From NCBI GenBank assembly GCA_003241485.1, contig QFQD01000035.1, forward strand, positions 24,048 through 88,047: a DNA stretch of 64,000 nucleotides, given 5' to 3'. The position numbers and the translations under genes are program-made. The stretch is from Ancylobacter novellus (GTDB taxonomy: Bacteria > Pseudomonadota > Alphaproteobacteria > Rhizobiales > Xanthobacteraceae). The notes beneath the pieces were generated by a model. That model made no database searches and was not told the origin of the DNA. It saw only the letters and a program-made list of their open reading frames with translations. Shown here piece after piece: positions 17,175 to 26,177 of this stretch; positions within the stretch are counted from its first letter, which is position 1; each line of letters begins with the position of its first letter.

Positions 17175-17183
17175 GCGCGCGGC

Positions 17184-18065
17184 TCAATCCTGGCAGAGCT
17201 GGCCGGCTTCCCAGCCGAGAATCGCCCGCTTGCGGGTGAGGCCCCAGTGATAGCCGGTGAGGTCGCCATTCTTGCCGAGCACGCGATGGCACGGCACGAC
17301 GAAGGAAATCGGGTTCTTGCCGATCGCCGCGCCCACCGCCCGCGCCGCCTTCGGCCGCTCCACACAGCCGGCGATGCTGGAATAGGTGGTCGCCTTGCCG
17401 AGCGGGATGCGCATCAGCGTCTCCCACACCCGCACCTCGAAGTCCGTGCCGATGAAGACGATGCGCAGCGGGTCGTCGAGGCTCCAGTTCTGCCGCTCGA
17501 AGATGCGTGACGCATAGGGCCGGGTGGCCAGCGGGTCCTCGATATAGATCGCATTGGGCCAGCGCCGGCGCATATCGGCCAGCGCCTTGTCCTCCTCGCC
17601 GTCATCGGCGAAGGACAGGCCGCACAGGCCGCGCGGCGTCACCATCGCCAATGCGGTGCCGAATTGCGAGGCATGGAAGCCATAGCGCACCACGAGGCCT
17701 GCGCCGCCGGTCTTCCATTCGCCCGGCGACATGCTCTCATGCACGACGAAAAGGTCGTGCAGCCGGCCGGGGCCGGAAAGGCCGACCTCATAGGCCGCGT
17801 CGAGCACATTGTCGGATTCCGAAAGGACCCGCCGCGCCGCGTCGATCGTGACCGCCTGCAGGAAGTCCTTCGGGGTCAGGCCGCACCAGCGGCGGAACAG
17901 ATCGGTCAGCGCGCGCGGATTGACGCCGGCGGCGCGGGCGATCTCCTCGACCTCCGGCTGGTCGCGGAAACGCAGATTCACATATTCGACCGCCCGGCGC
18001 ACGATCTCGTAATCGTGGGCGGCGATTTCCAGCGGGTGGGCGGCATCGAGATTGGGAGCAAGCAC
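17184..18065 (-). CDS. Ada-like methylated-DNA--cysteine S-methyltransferase with AraC-type HTH
   Basis: 293 residues. An AraC-type helix-turn-helix region (about residues 20-110: YVNLRFRDQPEVEEIARAAGVNPRALTDLFRRWCGLTPKDFLQ) precedes a C-terminal O6-methylguanine methyltransferase with the acceptor motif FVVPCHRVLGKNG. The Zn-binding N-terminal domain of E. coli Ada is absent. It repairs O6-alkylguanine by suicide transfer and may bind DNA. The GTG start at 18065 is preferred because AGGAG lies 7 nt upstream; a longer frame to 18134 has no such signal. Confidence 0.9.
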   Translation of the reverse strand: MLAPNLDAAHPLEIAAHDYEIVRRAVEYVNLRFRDQPEVEEIARAAGVNPRALTDLFRRWCGLTPKDFLQAVTIDAARRVLSESDNVLDAAYEVGLSGPGRLHDLFVVHESMSPGEWKTGGAGLVVRYGFHASQFGTALAMVTPRGLCGLSFADDGEEDKALADMRRRWPNAIYIEDPLATRPYASRIFERQNWSLDDPLRIVFIGTDFEVRVWETLMRIPLGKATTYSSIAGCVERPKAARAVGAAIGKNPISFVVPCHRVLGKNGDLTGYHWGLTRKRAILGWEAGQLCQD

Positions 18066-18136
18066 GGTCGTTCTCCTGCTGTCTGCCCTATCGGACCACG
18101 CCACCGTGAGGGGGGCCACCCGATTTCGACGCACGT

Positions 18137-18679
18137 TCAGAAGGCGACGCGGTCGATGCCGCGCTTGGCGGCGCTAAGAGCCTGCGACAGGTGCTCGGCG
18201 AGTTCCTCGCGCTGCGCCGTGTGCAGGAAGCCGCCAACCACGACGGGCGTCCCGCGCGACAGCAAGGTGAGCTTCTGCACGCCGAAATCCTCGTGCAGTT
18301 CCTTGTCGAGCCGGGTCCAGAGCGGGTTCATCCGCGCCTCGCGCGCCTCCCCACGGGGCGACACCTGCCGCACCCGGATCAGGCTCGGCGTCACCACGAT
18401 CTCCTCGACCGCGCGGGCCGAGCGGAAATTCATGCGGAACGCCCACCAGATCGCCAGCACGTCGAGCCCGAATACGCCGAAGACCGGCCAGGCGCCCATC
18501 AGCAGGAAGGCGAAGCCGCAGACGAAGCTGATGCCCGCCACGATGGCCATGACGATCAGGAAACCGCGCTCATCCAGCGAGCGGTAGGGCGTGAACCGTG
18601 CCTCGAACAGACGCGGTTCGTCGTCATCCTCCATCCGGGCGACACTCCCGGCGGGCTCTGGGCTCTTGGCAGCGTTCAT
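18137..18679 (-). CDS. DUF2244 domain-containing membrane protein
   Basis: 180 residues with two adjacent hydrophobic helices (about 40-85: GFLIVMAIVAGISFVCGFAFLLMGAWPVFGVFGLDVLAIWWAF split by a Pro) and a cytoplasmic C-terminal domain with VTPSLIRVRQVSPRGE, the DUF2244 pattern. Function is unknown. It is divergent from nth with only 22 bp between annotated starts. An internal ATG at 18634 (MEDDDEP) with GGGAG upstream is a credible alternative, since a TATAAT lies just before the first ATG. Confidence 0.85.
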   Translation of the reverse strand: MNAAKSPEPAGSVARMEDDDEPRLFEARFTPYRSLDERGFLIVMAIVAGISFVCGFAFLLMGAWPVFGVFGLDVLAIWWAFRMNFRSARAVEEIVVTPSLIRVRQVSPRGEAREARMNPLWTRLDKELHEDFGVQKLTLLSRGTPVVVGGFLHTAQREELAEHLSQALSAAKRGIDRVAF

Positions 18680-18687
18680 GGGCAGGC

Positions 18688-18693
18688 ATTATA
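18688..18693 (-). promoter_or_regulatory. Consensus -10 element in the DUF2244/nth divergent gap
   Basis: TATAAT on the minus strand, with TTGTCA 19 nt upstream inside the nth coding region. On the plus strand the overlapping bases read TATAGG, with TTGGCA 18 nt upstream, only 7 nt before the nth ATG. Both genes would then have overlapping promoters and very short or leaderless 5' ends. Confidence 0.4.
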
Positions 18694-18701
18694 GGTCGGA
18701 A

Positions 18702-19568
18702 ATGGCGGATGGTGACAAGGATTCGGCGCGAAAGCGCCCACGGGCCGGCCCGGCGAAAGGCAAGCCCGCGTCACCTTCCAAACGCGCCGCCGACACGCCG
18801 GGACGCGCCGCCAAATCCAGGACCGCGCCCAAGGCCCAAGCCCTCCTCGAAGAACAGGCCGCCGCCCGCCCGACGCGGCGCCGCGCGGTCGCCAATGCCG
18901 CCGCCGCGGCCATTGGCGGCGGCTTCCGCGCCTGGAGCCGTCAGGAAGTCACGACCGCCTTCGCACGCTTCGAGGCGGCCGACCCCGAACCCAAGGGCGA
19001 ACTCGACTATCACGACCCTTTCACCCTGCTCGTCGCGGTGGTGCTCTCCGCGCAGGCCACCGATGTCGGGGTGAACAAGGCGACACGCGGCCTGTTCGCC
19101 GCAGCGCCGACGCCGGCGGCGATGGTCGCGCTCGGCGAGGAGGGCGTCGCCCAGCACATCCGCACGCTCGGCCTCTATCGCGGCAAGGCGAAGAACGTGG
19201 TCGAGCTCTCCCGCCGCCTGATCGCCGAGCATGGCGGGCAGGTTCCACCCGACCGCGCGGCGCTGGAAGCGTTGCCCGGCGTCGGGCGCAAGACGGCGAA
19301 TGTGGTGCTCAACATCGCCTTCCAGCTGCCCACCATCGCGGTCGACACGCATCTGTTCCGCGTGGCGAACCGCACCGGCCTCGCGCCCGGCAAGACGCCG
19401 CTGGAGGTGGAGTTGGGGCTGGAGAAGACCATCCCCGACCGCTTCAAGCTGCACGCCCATCACTGGCTGATCCTGCACGGGCGCTATGTGTGCAAGGCGG
19501 TGAAGCCGGACTGCCCGCGCTGCCTGATCGCGGATCTGTGCCGCTGGCCGGAGAAGACTACCGCTTGA
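18702..19568 (+). CDS. nth: Endonuclease III
   Basis: 288-residue base-excision DNA glycosylase/AP lyase for oxidised pyrimidines. The catalytic core begins near residue 90 (HDPFTLLVAVVLSAQATDVGVNKAT). The helix-hairpin-helix LPGVGRKTANVVLN with catalytic Lys, and VDTHLFRVANR with catalytic Asp, are intact. The [4Fe-4S] cluster site is C-x6-C-x2-C-x5-C (CKAVKPDCPRCLIADLC). The first 70 residues are an Ala/Lys/Arg-rich extension not in E. coli Nth. Its 3' end overlaps the convergent gene by 11 nt. Confidence 0.96.
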   Translation: MADGDKDSARKRPRAGPAKGKPASPSKRAADTPGRAAKSRTAPKAQALLEEQAAARPTRRRAVANAAAAAIGGGFRAWSRQEVTTAFARFEAADPEPKGELDYHDPFTLLVAVVLSAQATDVGVNKATRGLFAAAPTPAAMVALGEEGVAQHIRTLGLYRGKAKNVVELSRRLIAEHGGQVPPDRAALEALPGVGRKTANVVLNIAFQLPTIAVDTHLFRVANRTGLAPGKTPLEVELGLEKTIPDRFKLHAHHWLILHGRYVCKAVKPDCPRCLIADLCRWPEKTTA

Positions 19569-20238
19569 CCGCGTAGGAGCGCGAGCGGGTGAGCCGCTTG
19601 TGCAGCAGCACCATGAAGATGGTCGCGAAGATCGGCGTGATGAGATTCAGGATCGGGATCGAGACCACAACCGCAATCAGCAACCCCGCCAGAAAGATCG
19701 CCAGCGCATGGTGGCGCCGCACCAGCGCGGCCTGATCCTCATCGCGGTAGCGCATGGCGGCGAGCTGGAAATATTCGCGCCCGAGAAGATAGCCATTGGC
19801 GACATAGAACACGACGAGGTTCACGCCGGGCACCAGCAGAAGCAGCAGCGCCACGAGATTGACCGCGATCATCAGGCCGAAGAACTTGACCGACAGCCAG
19901 ATCGAGCGGCCGACCGGCAGCGCCGTGCCCACGGCCTGATCGAGGAATTCGCTGCCCTCGACCCTCTCGGCCACATCGTCGAGAAAGAGGCCGGCAATCA
20001 GCGAGGTGACGGGCGGCACCAGGAAAATGGCGGCGATGACGATGCCGATCGCCCCCAATATGTCGACCGTTATCTCCGCCCAACGCATGTCGAGCGTGAC
20101 GAAATAGGTGAGCCCGTAATGCGCACCGATGCCAAGCGCGACGAGGAGACCAATGGCGAGCCCGACCGACCGGATGAGGAAGGTTCTGTAGTCCCGCGAG
20201 AAGGTAAGGATGAGAGCTCTGAACGCGTCTTGCAGCAT
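19558..20238 (-). CDS. EI24 domain / CysZ-like membrane protein
   Basis: 226-residue inner-membrane protein with four or five hydrophobic helices: FLIRSVGLAIGLLVALGIG, ILGAIGIVIAAIFLVPPVTSLIAGLFLD, LMIAVNLVALLLLLVPGVNLVVFYVANGYL and a C-terminal pair. NGYLLGREYFQLAAMRY is typical of the EI24/CysZ family, whose E. coli member is a sulfate permease. Sulfate transport is not demonstrated for the rhizobial group. MLQDAFRAL at 20238 is chosen as the family-like start, although the Shine-Dalgarno is weak. Confidence 0.8.
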   Translation of the reverse strand: MLQDAFRALILTFSRDYRTFLIRSVGLAIGLLVALGIGAHYGLTYFVTLDMRWAEITVDILGAIGIVIAAIFLVPPVTSLIAGLFLDDVAERVEGSEFLDQAVGTALPVGRSIWLSVKFFGLMIAVNLVALLLLLVPGVNLVVFYVANGYLLGREYFQLAAMRYRDEDQAALVRRHHALAIFLAGLLIAVVVSIPILNLITPIFATIFMVLLHKRLTRSRSYAVKR

Positions 20239-20532
20239 GATCGATTCGACACCGGGAAGGCTCCTCACATAAGCACGCCCGCGATGCGCCGGGAATGCCT
20301 TTGCGGCAGGCCGTAACCAGGCCTTGCGCTTTCCGATTCGTCCATCGAGTCCCGATTCGTTCCGCTGCGAACAAAACATGATTCAAAACAGCGGCTTAGC
20401 CCGTCTTCCACAGGACGAGCGCCCGCGTGCCGGAAAGACGGCGCACGGCGTCGCGCGGCAGGGTCCGGGGCGCTTCCGCCCGCCGGAGCCGCCGTGCTAG
20501 CCTTGGCGCCTCCTGTCGAGGTCGCCTGCCGC
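20239..20532. other. Intergenic region, divergent genes
   Basis: 294 bp between the EI24-like gene and the flavin oxidase. It must hold promoters for both. A near-direct repeat CCGATTCGT/CCCGATTCGTT is visible around 20333-20364. No confident promoter, RNA or terminator was identified. Confidence 0.4.
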
Positions 20533-21912
20533 ATGAACTCATCCGCCCCGCGCGCCAAAATCCCCTCGCCCGGGTCGATCACCCGTCGCCGGCTGCTGGC
20601 CGCCAGCGCGGGCGCCGCGCTCGCCTTGCCGCTCGGCCGGAGCGCCTGGGCGCAGGCCGGCGTCACCGATGTCGATGTCGCCATCGTCGGTGGCGGCGCC
20701 GCCGGCATCGCCGCGGCGCGCAAGATCGCCGAATCGGGCCGTTCCTATGTGCTGCTGGAGGCGGGGCCGAAGCTGGGCGGGCGGGCGCGCACCGACACCG
20801 CCTTCGGACAGGTGTTCGATCTCGGCGCCGGCAGCTTCGGCGGGGGTGGCGGGCTGACGGCGGCCGCGGATGCCGGCAAACTTCCCACCGCCGACCTTCC
20901 CAGCGGGCGGCGCCTGTTCATCGACGGGCGTGAGGCGCGCGCGGGACGCTACGACGCCTTCACCGCCGCGCTCGGCCGGGCGCGACGCGAGATATTGGCT
21001 GCCGCCGATGGTGGCAAGGACCCGGCCGCCTCGACCACGCTCACCACGCCCGACGACTGGTCGGCGACGGTCGCCGCGCTGCTCGGTCCCCTGAGCTGCG
21101 GGCGTGGTCTGGCGGAACTCTCCAGCCTCGATCTGTCGCTGCGCCATGTGCCGCCCGACGACACCACCAGCCCGATCGGTGTCGGCGCCATGCTGGAAGC
21201 GCTCGGCGCCTGGCTGAGCACCCAGACCCACGCGCCGGTGACGGCGATCAGCAATTCCGGGCGGACCCATACGCTGAGCCTTGCCGGCCAGCGCGGCCAG
21301 ATCCGTGCCCGCGCCGTCATCCTCGCCGTGCCGGCGGCGGTGATCGCAGCGGGGGCCATCCGGTTCAATCCGTCGCTGCCGCCCCGGCTGGTGGGCGCTT
21401 TCCGGGCCCTGCCCTCCGGCGCGCTGGAACAGGTGGCGTTCCAGCTGCCGGGCAATCCGCTGGCGCTGGAGCCAGATGAGAGCGTGCTCGCCAAGGTGAG
21501 CGGCAACGCCGTCCCCGCCTTGCTGCGCGGCCGGGTCAACGGCAGCGACCTGCATGTGCTGACCTTCGGCGGCGCGCCGGCGCGCGAGATCGGGGAGAAG
21601 GGCGAGGAGGCCGCCCTGCGGCTGACGCGGGGTTTCCTCAACACTGCCTTCGGCCGCTCCCATGGCGAGGCCGTCACCGAGGTCGCCTGCTCGCGCTGGA
21701 CCACCGATCCGCTGATCCGTGGCGCCCTTGCCGCCGCCCTGCCCGGCCAGGGCGCCCAGCGCCGGCTGTTTGCCGAGCCGGTGCAGAACCGCATTCTGCT
21801 CGCGGGCGAGTACACCGTGACGAATGACTGGGGCACGCTCAACGGCGCGTGGGAATCCGGCGAAGTCGCCGCCGAGAAGGCGCTGCGTCTGGTGGGTGCC
21901 GGGCCGGCGTGA
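20533..21912 (+). CDS. Tat-exported FAD-dependent amine oxidase-like protein
   Basis: 459 residues. N-terminal Tat signal TRRRLLAASAGAALALPLG with twin arginines and a probable cleavage after SAWAQA. The mature protein opens with the FAD motif VDVAIVGGGAAGIAAARKI and a GGR-type motif LGGRARTDTAFG, as in flavin monoamine oxidases. The C-terminal ILLAGEYTVTNDWGTLNGAWESGEVAAEKAL is the usual FAD-clamp segment. It is likely periplasmic. The substrate is unknown. The start at 20533 is chosen so that the signal peptide has a normal n-region. Confidence 0.85.
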   Translation: MNSSAPRAKIPSPGSITRRRLLAASAGAALALPLGRSAWAQAGVTDVDVAIVGGGAAGIAAARKIAESGRSYVLLEAGPKLGGRARTDTAFGQVFDLGAGSFGGGGGLTAAADAGKLPTADLPSGRRLFIDGREARAGRYDAFTAALGRARREILAAADGGKDPAASTTLTTPDDWSATVAALLGPLSCGRGLAELSSLDLSLRHVPPDDTTSPIGVGAMLEALGAWLSTQTHAPVTAISNSGRTHTLSLAGQRGQIRARAVILAVPAAVIAAGAIRFNPSLPPRLVGAFRALPSGALEQVAFQLPGNPLALEPDESVLAKVSGNAVPALLRGRVNGSDLHVLTFGGAPAREIGEKGEEAALRLTRGFLNTAFGRSHGEAVTEVACSRWTTDPLIRGALAAALPGQGAQRRLFAEPVQNRILLAGEYTVTNDWGTLNGAWESGEVAAEKALRLVGAGPA

Positions 21913-21927
21913 CGCCGGCCCGCAGGT

Positions 21928-24333
21928 TCAGCCGCGCAGGCTGGCGCCGGTCTTCTTCGTCACTTCCGCGACGATCTTGCCGGTGACCGCCTCGATCTCC
22001 GCGTCGGTCAGCGTCTTCTCGCGCGGCTGCAGCGTGACCGAGAGCGCCACCGACTTCTTGTCGGCATCGACACCCGGCCCCTCATAGACGTCGAACACGT
22101 TGACGCCCGTGATGAGCTTGCGGTCGACGCCGGCCGCCGCCTTGACGATGTCGCCCGCCGCGACGGTCCGCGCCACCACGAAGGCGAAGTCGCGCTCCAC
22201 CGGCTGGAAGGCGGCGAGATCGAGCAGCGGCTTCACCCGCGTCGCCTTAGCCTTGGGCTCGGGGATCTTGTCCAGCAGCACCTCGAAGCCAACGAGCGGC
22301 CCCTCGACGTCGAGCGCTTCCAGCACCGAGGGATGCAGCTCGCCGAAATGGCCGAACACGTTGGCACCGAGGCGGAACGTGCCGGAACGGCCGGGATGGA
22401 ACCAGCCCGGCGCGTCGGTCGAGATCTGCAGGTTCGCCACCGGCGCGCCGGCTGCGGCGAGCACCGCCAGCGCATCGGCCTTGGCGTCGAAGGCGTCGAC
22501 CGGCGTGGTCTTGGCCGACCAGTGCCGCCCCGCGCCCGCGGGCCTTGCGAAGGCGCGGCGGATGCCGGTCGCGGCAATGAACTGGTCCTGCGGACGGTCG
22601 CCCTTGAAGACCTGCCCAACCTCGAACAGCGCCACATCGCCAAGCCCGCGATCGGCATTGGCCTGCGCCGAACGAATCAGCCCCGGCAGCAGGCTCGGGC
22701 GCATGTCGGAGAGGTCGGAGGCGATCGGGTTGGCCAGCGCCAGCTCAGGCGCGCCGCCGCCGAACAGCTCCGCCTGCGCCTTCGGCACGAAGGACCAGGT
22801 GACCGCTTCCACCAGCCCGCGCGCGGCAAGCCCGCGCTTGGCCTTGCGGGTGCGCAGCTGCAGCGTGGTCAGCACCGGCTTGCGGGCGTTCTCGTCGCGC
22901 GGGAAGGGCGTGGACGGCACGCGGTCGAGGCCGGCAATGCGCAGCACCTCCTCCACGAGGTCCGCCTTGCCCTCGATGTCGCCGCGCCAGGACGGCGGGG
23001 TGACGCGCACCGTGCCGGACGTGCCTTCGACCTTGAAGCCGAGCTTTCCGAGCGTTTCCACCTGCTCGGCATCCGACGCGACCAGCCCGGTGAGCTTCTC
23101 GGTGAGGCTGAGCGGGAAATCGATGACGCGCGTGGTATCGGGGATGGCGCCGGCCAGCACGATCTCCGAGGGCTCGCCGCCGCAGAGATCGAGGATCAGC
23201 CGCGTCGCCAGTTCCAGCCCCGGCACGGTGAAGGCCGGGTCGATGCCGCGCTCGAAGCGGAAGCGCGCATCCGAGTTCAGCCCCAGCTTGCGGCCGGTCT
23301 GGGCGATGTTGATCGGATCCCACAGCGCGGATTCGACCAGCACGTCAGTGGTCGCGGTGTCGCAGCCGCTCTCCTCGCCGCCCATCACGCCGGCGAGCGA
23401 TTCGACCGCCTTGTCGTCCGCGATGACGCAGATCGAAGGGTCGAGCGCATAGGTCTTGCCGTCGAGCGCCAGCAGGCTCTCGCCCTCGCGCGCCCGGCGC
23501 ACGACAAGGTTGCCGTGCACCTTGGCCGCGTCGAAAACGTGCAGCGGACGGTTCTGGTCGAAGGTCAGCAAATTGGTGACATCGACCAGCGCGTTGATCG
23601 GGCGCAGGCCGATGGCGCGCAGCTTGGTCTGCAACCAGTCCGGCGAGGGGCCGTTCTTCACGCCGCGAATGAGACGGAGGCCGAAGGCGGGGCACGGCGC
23701 GTCGGGCGCGAGAGTGACCGTCACCGGGCACGGGAAGGTGCCCTTCACCGGGGCGATCTCGTCCTCGATCAGCTCGCCGATGCCGGCAGCAGCAAGGTCG
23801 CGGGCGAGGCCGTGAATGCCGAGCCCGTCGGCGCGGTTCGGCGTCACCGCGATCTCCACTACTGGATCGTCGATGCCCAGCCAGTCGACATAGACCGCTC
23901 CCACCGGCGCATCGTCCGGCAGCTCGATGATGCCGTCATGGTCTTCCGAGAGCTGCAGCTCGGCGGCCGAGCACAGCATGCCACGGCTCTCGACGCCGCG
24001 AATCGTGCCGATGCCGAGCGTGATGTCCTTGCCGGGGATGTAGGTGCCGGGCGGCGAGAACACGCTCTTGAGGCCCGTGCGCGCATTGGGCGCGCCGCAC
24101 ACCACCTGCACCGGCTCGCCCTGCCCGGTGTCGACCATGCACAGACGCAGCTTGTCCGCATTGGGGTGCTGCACGGCGGAGACGACATAGGCGATGGTGA
24201 AGCCCTTGAGCTTGGCCGCCTTGTCCTCGACGCCCTCGACCTCGAAACCGATGCGGTTGAGCGTGCCGACCACATCGTCGAGCGTGTAGCTGCCGGCAAG
24301 GTGCTCGCGCAGCCAGGAGAGGGTGAATTTCAT
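21928..24333 (-). CDS. pheT: Phenylalanine--tRNA ligase beta subunit
   Basis: 801 residues, normal PheT length. It begins MKFTLSWLREHL and carries the N-terminal EMAP-type tRNA-binding domain (FTIAYVVSAVQHPNADKLRLCMVDTG), the B3/B4 editing domain with DVTNLLTFDQNRPLHVFDAAK, the B5 domain, and a C-terminal ferredoxin-fold anticodon-binding domain ending AEVTKKTGASLRG. It partners PheS in the alpha2-beta2 synthetase. It is separated from pheS by one small conserved-looking gene. Confidence 0.97.
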   Translation of the reverse strand: MKFTLSWLREHLAGSYTLDDVVGTLNRIGFEVEGVEDKAAKLKGFTIAYVVSAVQHPNADKLRLCMVDTGQGEPVQVVCGAPNARTGLKSVFSPPGTYIPGKDITLGIGTIRGVESRGMLCSAAELQLSEDHDGIIELPDDAPVGAVYVDWLGIDDPVVEIAVTPNRADGLGIHGLARDLAAAGIGELIEDEIAPVKGTFPCPVTVTLAPDAPCPAFGLRLIRGVKNGPSPDWLQTKLRAIGLRPINALVDVTNLLTFDQNRPLHVFDAAKVHGNLVVRRAREGESLLALDGKTYALDPSICVIADDKAVESLAGVMGGEESGCDTATTDVLVESALWDPINIAQTGRKLGLNSDARFRFERGIDPAFTVPGLELATRLILDLCGGEPSEIVLAGAIPDTTRVIDFPLSLTEKLTGLVASDAEQVETLGKLGFKVEGTSGTVRVTPPSWRGDIEGKADLVEEVLRIAGLDRVPSTPFPRDENARKPVLTTLQLRTRKAKRGLAARGLVEAVTWSFVPKAQAELFGGGAPELALANPIASDLSDMRPSLLPGLIRSAQANADRGLGDVALFEVGQVFKGDRPQDQFIAATGIRRAFARPAGAGRHWSAKTTPVDAFDAKADALAVLAAAGAPVANLQISTDAPGWFHPGRSGTFRLGANVFGHFGELHPSVLEALDVEGPLVGFEVLLDKIPEPKAKATRVKPLLDLAAFQPVERDFAFVVARTVAAGDIVKAAAGVDRKLITGVNVFDVYEGPGVDADKKSVALSVTLQPREKTLTDAEIEAVTGKIVAEVTKKTGASLRG

Positions 24334-24381
24334 GGGTGAGCCCTCATGTTCCGCTTGTTCATATGCCGGGGCATCACTGGC

Positions 24382-24912
24382 CTACCGGTAGCCCTTCTCG
24401 TCCGCCCCCTCGCCCGCCCAGGCGAGAGCCGCATCGTCGGCGGCGACAAGGAACTCGATGCCGACATTGCGCTTCTTGCCGGCGTCCTCGGGCGCGATGC
24501 GATAGTCGAGGATCTTGCCCTGGCGGTAGGATGGCTCGGTACGGGACTTGTGCAGCGCCAGCCTGGCGCCGGACTTGACGGCCTTGATGACCTCGTCCTC
24601 GGGCACGATCCAGAATCCGGTCCAGAAGAACCTCTCACCATCCATGCTGACGCCGCGGTCGTTCTCGCAGACGAAATGGAACGCGCTGACGCCGTTACGG
24701 GTCACGGGCTTTGCCGCCGTCGCGCTGCTGGACGAGGTTCTGCCGGAGGACACCGCGCCGCGGGCAGCGGGGCTGCGCTCGGACAGTACCTCCTCGCACA
24801 GCGCGGCCAGTGCCGAGGCATCGCGCTTCTGCGCATTGGCGAGCAACTGCTTGAGCTGGGGTGTTTCCATCGCCCGCAGCCGCTCGGCCGACCAGTCCGG
24901 AGCCTTGCTCAT
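24382..24912 (-). CDS. Uncharacterised protein encoded between pheS and pheT
   Basis: 176 residues, no recognised domain. The N-terminal third is helical and charged (WSAERLRAMETPQLKQLLANAQKRDASALAALCEEVL split across turns), a Ser/Thr/Ala-rich linker follows (about 50-70), and the C-terminal half is compact with several Trp and aromatics (FHFVCENDRGVSMD, GRFFWTGFWIVPEDEV-like). No signal peptide or membrane segment. Its ATG overlaps the pheS stop as ATGA, so it is translationally coupled and transcribed with the synthetase genes. A role in PheRS assembly or tRNA metabolism would be speculation. Confidence 0.85.
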   Translation of the reverse strand: MSKAPDWSAERLRAMETPQLKQLLANAQKRDASALAALCEEVLSERSPAARGAVSSGRTSSSSATAAKPVTRNGVSAFHFVCENDRGVSMDGERFFWTGFWIVPEDEVIKAVKSGARLALHKSRTEPSYRQGKILDYRIAPEDAGKKRNVGIEFLVAADDAALAWAGEGADEKGYR

Positions 24913-26009
24913 GCGCTCAAGCCCCCCGCCAGCGTCGGGAAGTCGAGCGGGCGGAAGCCGTAATGCGACAGCCAGCGCACATCCGCCTCGAAGAAGGCGC
25001 GCAGGTCCGGCATGCCGTATTTCAGCATGGCGATGCGGTCGATGCCCATGCCCCAGGCGAAGCCCTGATACTCGTCCGGGTCGAGCCCGCAATTCTTCAG
25101 CACATTCGGGTGCACCATGCCGCAGCCGAGAATCTCCAGCCAGTCCGAGCCCTCGCCGAAGCGGATCTCGCCCGGGCGGGAGCGGTCGCACTGGATGTCG
25201 ACCTCCATGGACGGTTCGGTGAACGGGAAGAAGGACGGCCGGAACCGCATCTTCACATTGTCCACCTCGAAGAACGCCTTGCAGAACTCTTCCAGGATCC
25301 ACTTCAGGTGGCCGAGATTCGAGCCCTTGTCGATGACCAGCCCTTCCACCTGATGGAACATCGGCGTGTGGGTCTGGTCGCTGTCCGAGCGATAGGTGCG
25401 GCCGGGGCAGATGACGCGGATCGGCGGCTTCTTGGTCATCATGGTGCGCACCTGCACCGGCGAGGTGTGGGTGCGCAGCACGAGGCGCGAACCGTCCTCC
25501 TTGGTGGGGAGGTAGAAGGTGTCGTGCATCTCGCGCGCGGGATGCCCCTCGGGGAAGTTCAGCGCGGTGAAATTGTGGAAGTCGTCCTCGATATCGGGGC
25601 CTTCCGCGACCGCAAAGCCCATATCGGCAAAGATGGCGGTCAGTTCGTCGATCACCTGGCTGATCGGGTGCACGCGGCCAAGCTCGGCCGCGGTCTCGCG
25701 CACCGGCAGGGTGACGTCGACGCGCTCGGTCTCAAGGCGCTTGGCCAGCACGGCGGTCTTGATGTCGCCGCGGCGGGCAGCCAGCGCCGCGTTCACGCGG
25801 TCGCGCAGGCCGTTAATGGCGGGACCGGCGGTCTTGCGCTCGTCCTGGCTCATGCCGCCAAGGCTTTTCAGCAGTTCGGAGACCGAACCCTTCTTGCCGA
25901 GCGCGGCGACGCGGATCGCCTCCAGCGCCGCCTCGTCGGCAGCGGCGGCGATGCCGGCGATGAGCTCGCGCTCCAGCGCATCGAGATCGGGAGGTGCGGC
26001 GACGGACAT
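24909..26009 (-). CDS. pheS: Phenylalanine--tRNA ligase alpha subunit
   Basis: 366 residues. An N-terminal coiled-coil arm (about 1-100) is followed by the class II core: motif 2 HTSPVQVRTM and CPGRTYRSDSDQTHTPMFHQVEGL, PFTEPSMEVDIQC, and motif 3 GFAWGMGIDRIAMLKYGM. It charges tRNA-Phe together with PheT. The stop overlaps the start of the next gene by 4 nt. Confidence 0.97.
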   Translation of the reverse strand: MSVAAPPDLDALERELIAGIAAAADEAALEAIRVAALGKKGSVSELLKSLGGMSQDERKTAGPAINGLRDRVNAALAARRGDIKTAVLAKRLETERVDVTLPVRETAAELGRVHPISQVIDELTAIFADMGFAVAEGPDIEDDFHNFTALNFPEGHPAREMHDTFYLPTKEDGSRLVLRTHTSPVQVRTMMTKKPPIRVICPGRTYRSDSDQTHTPMFHQVEGLVIDKGSNLGHLKWILEEFCKAFFEVDNVKMRFRPSFFPFTEPSMEVDIQCDRSRPGEIRFGEGSDWLEILGCGMVHPNVLKNCGLDPDEYQGFAWGMGIDRIAMLKYGMPDLRAFFEADVRWLSHYGFRPLDFPTLAGGLSA

Positions 26010-26053
26010 GATCGTTCTTCTCGGCTGGAACGGGCGGGCGATATGAACTCTGC

Positions 26054-26081
26054 CGTCATCCGGGCTCGTCCCGGGATGACG
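26054..26081. repeat. Short palindromic repeat upstream of pheS
   Basis: CGTCATCC...CCCGGGATGACG: an almost perfect 12-bp inverted repeat with one unpaired base and a 5-nt centre (CTCGT), lying in the 200-bp gap between rplT and pheS. Its arms match the outer arms of the element at 12945-13015, so it probably belongs to the same dispersed family. Confidence 0.6.
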
Positions 26082-26149
26082 CTGTTCGGGCGGGCGGCTT
26101 GAGGGCGGCTTATAGCCGGCCGGGCGGGGAGCGCAAAGCCACGAACGCG

Positions 26150-26177
26150 AAAAGCCCCAACGCTTGCGCGCGGGGCT
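26150..26177 (-). terminator. Intrinsic terminator after rplT
   Basis: On the minus strand AGCCCC (26172-26177) and GGGGCT (26153-26158) bracket a 13-nt loop that can pair further (GCGC/GCG), followed by TTTT. It lies about 33 nt after the rplT stop and separates the ribosomal genes from pheS. Confidence 0.7.
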
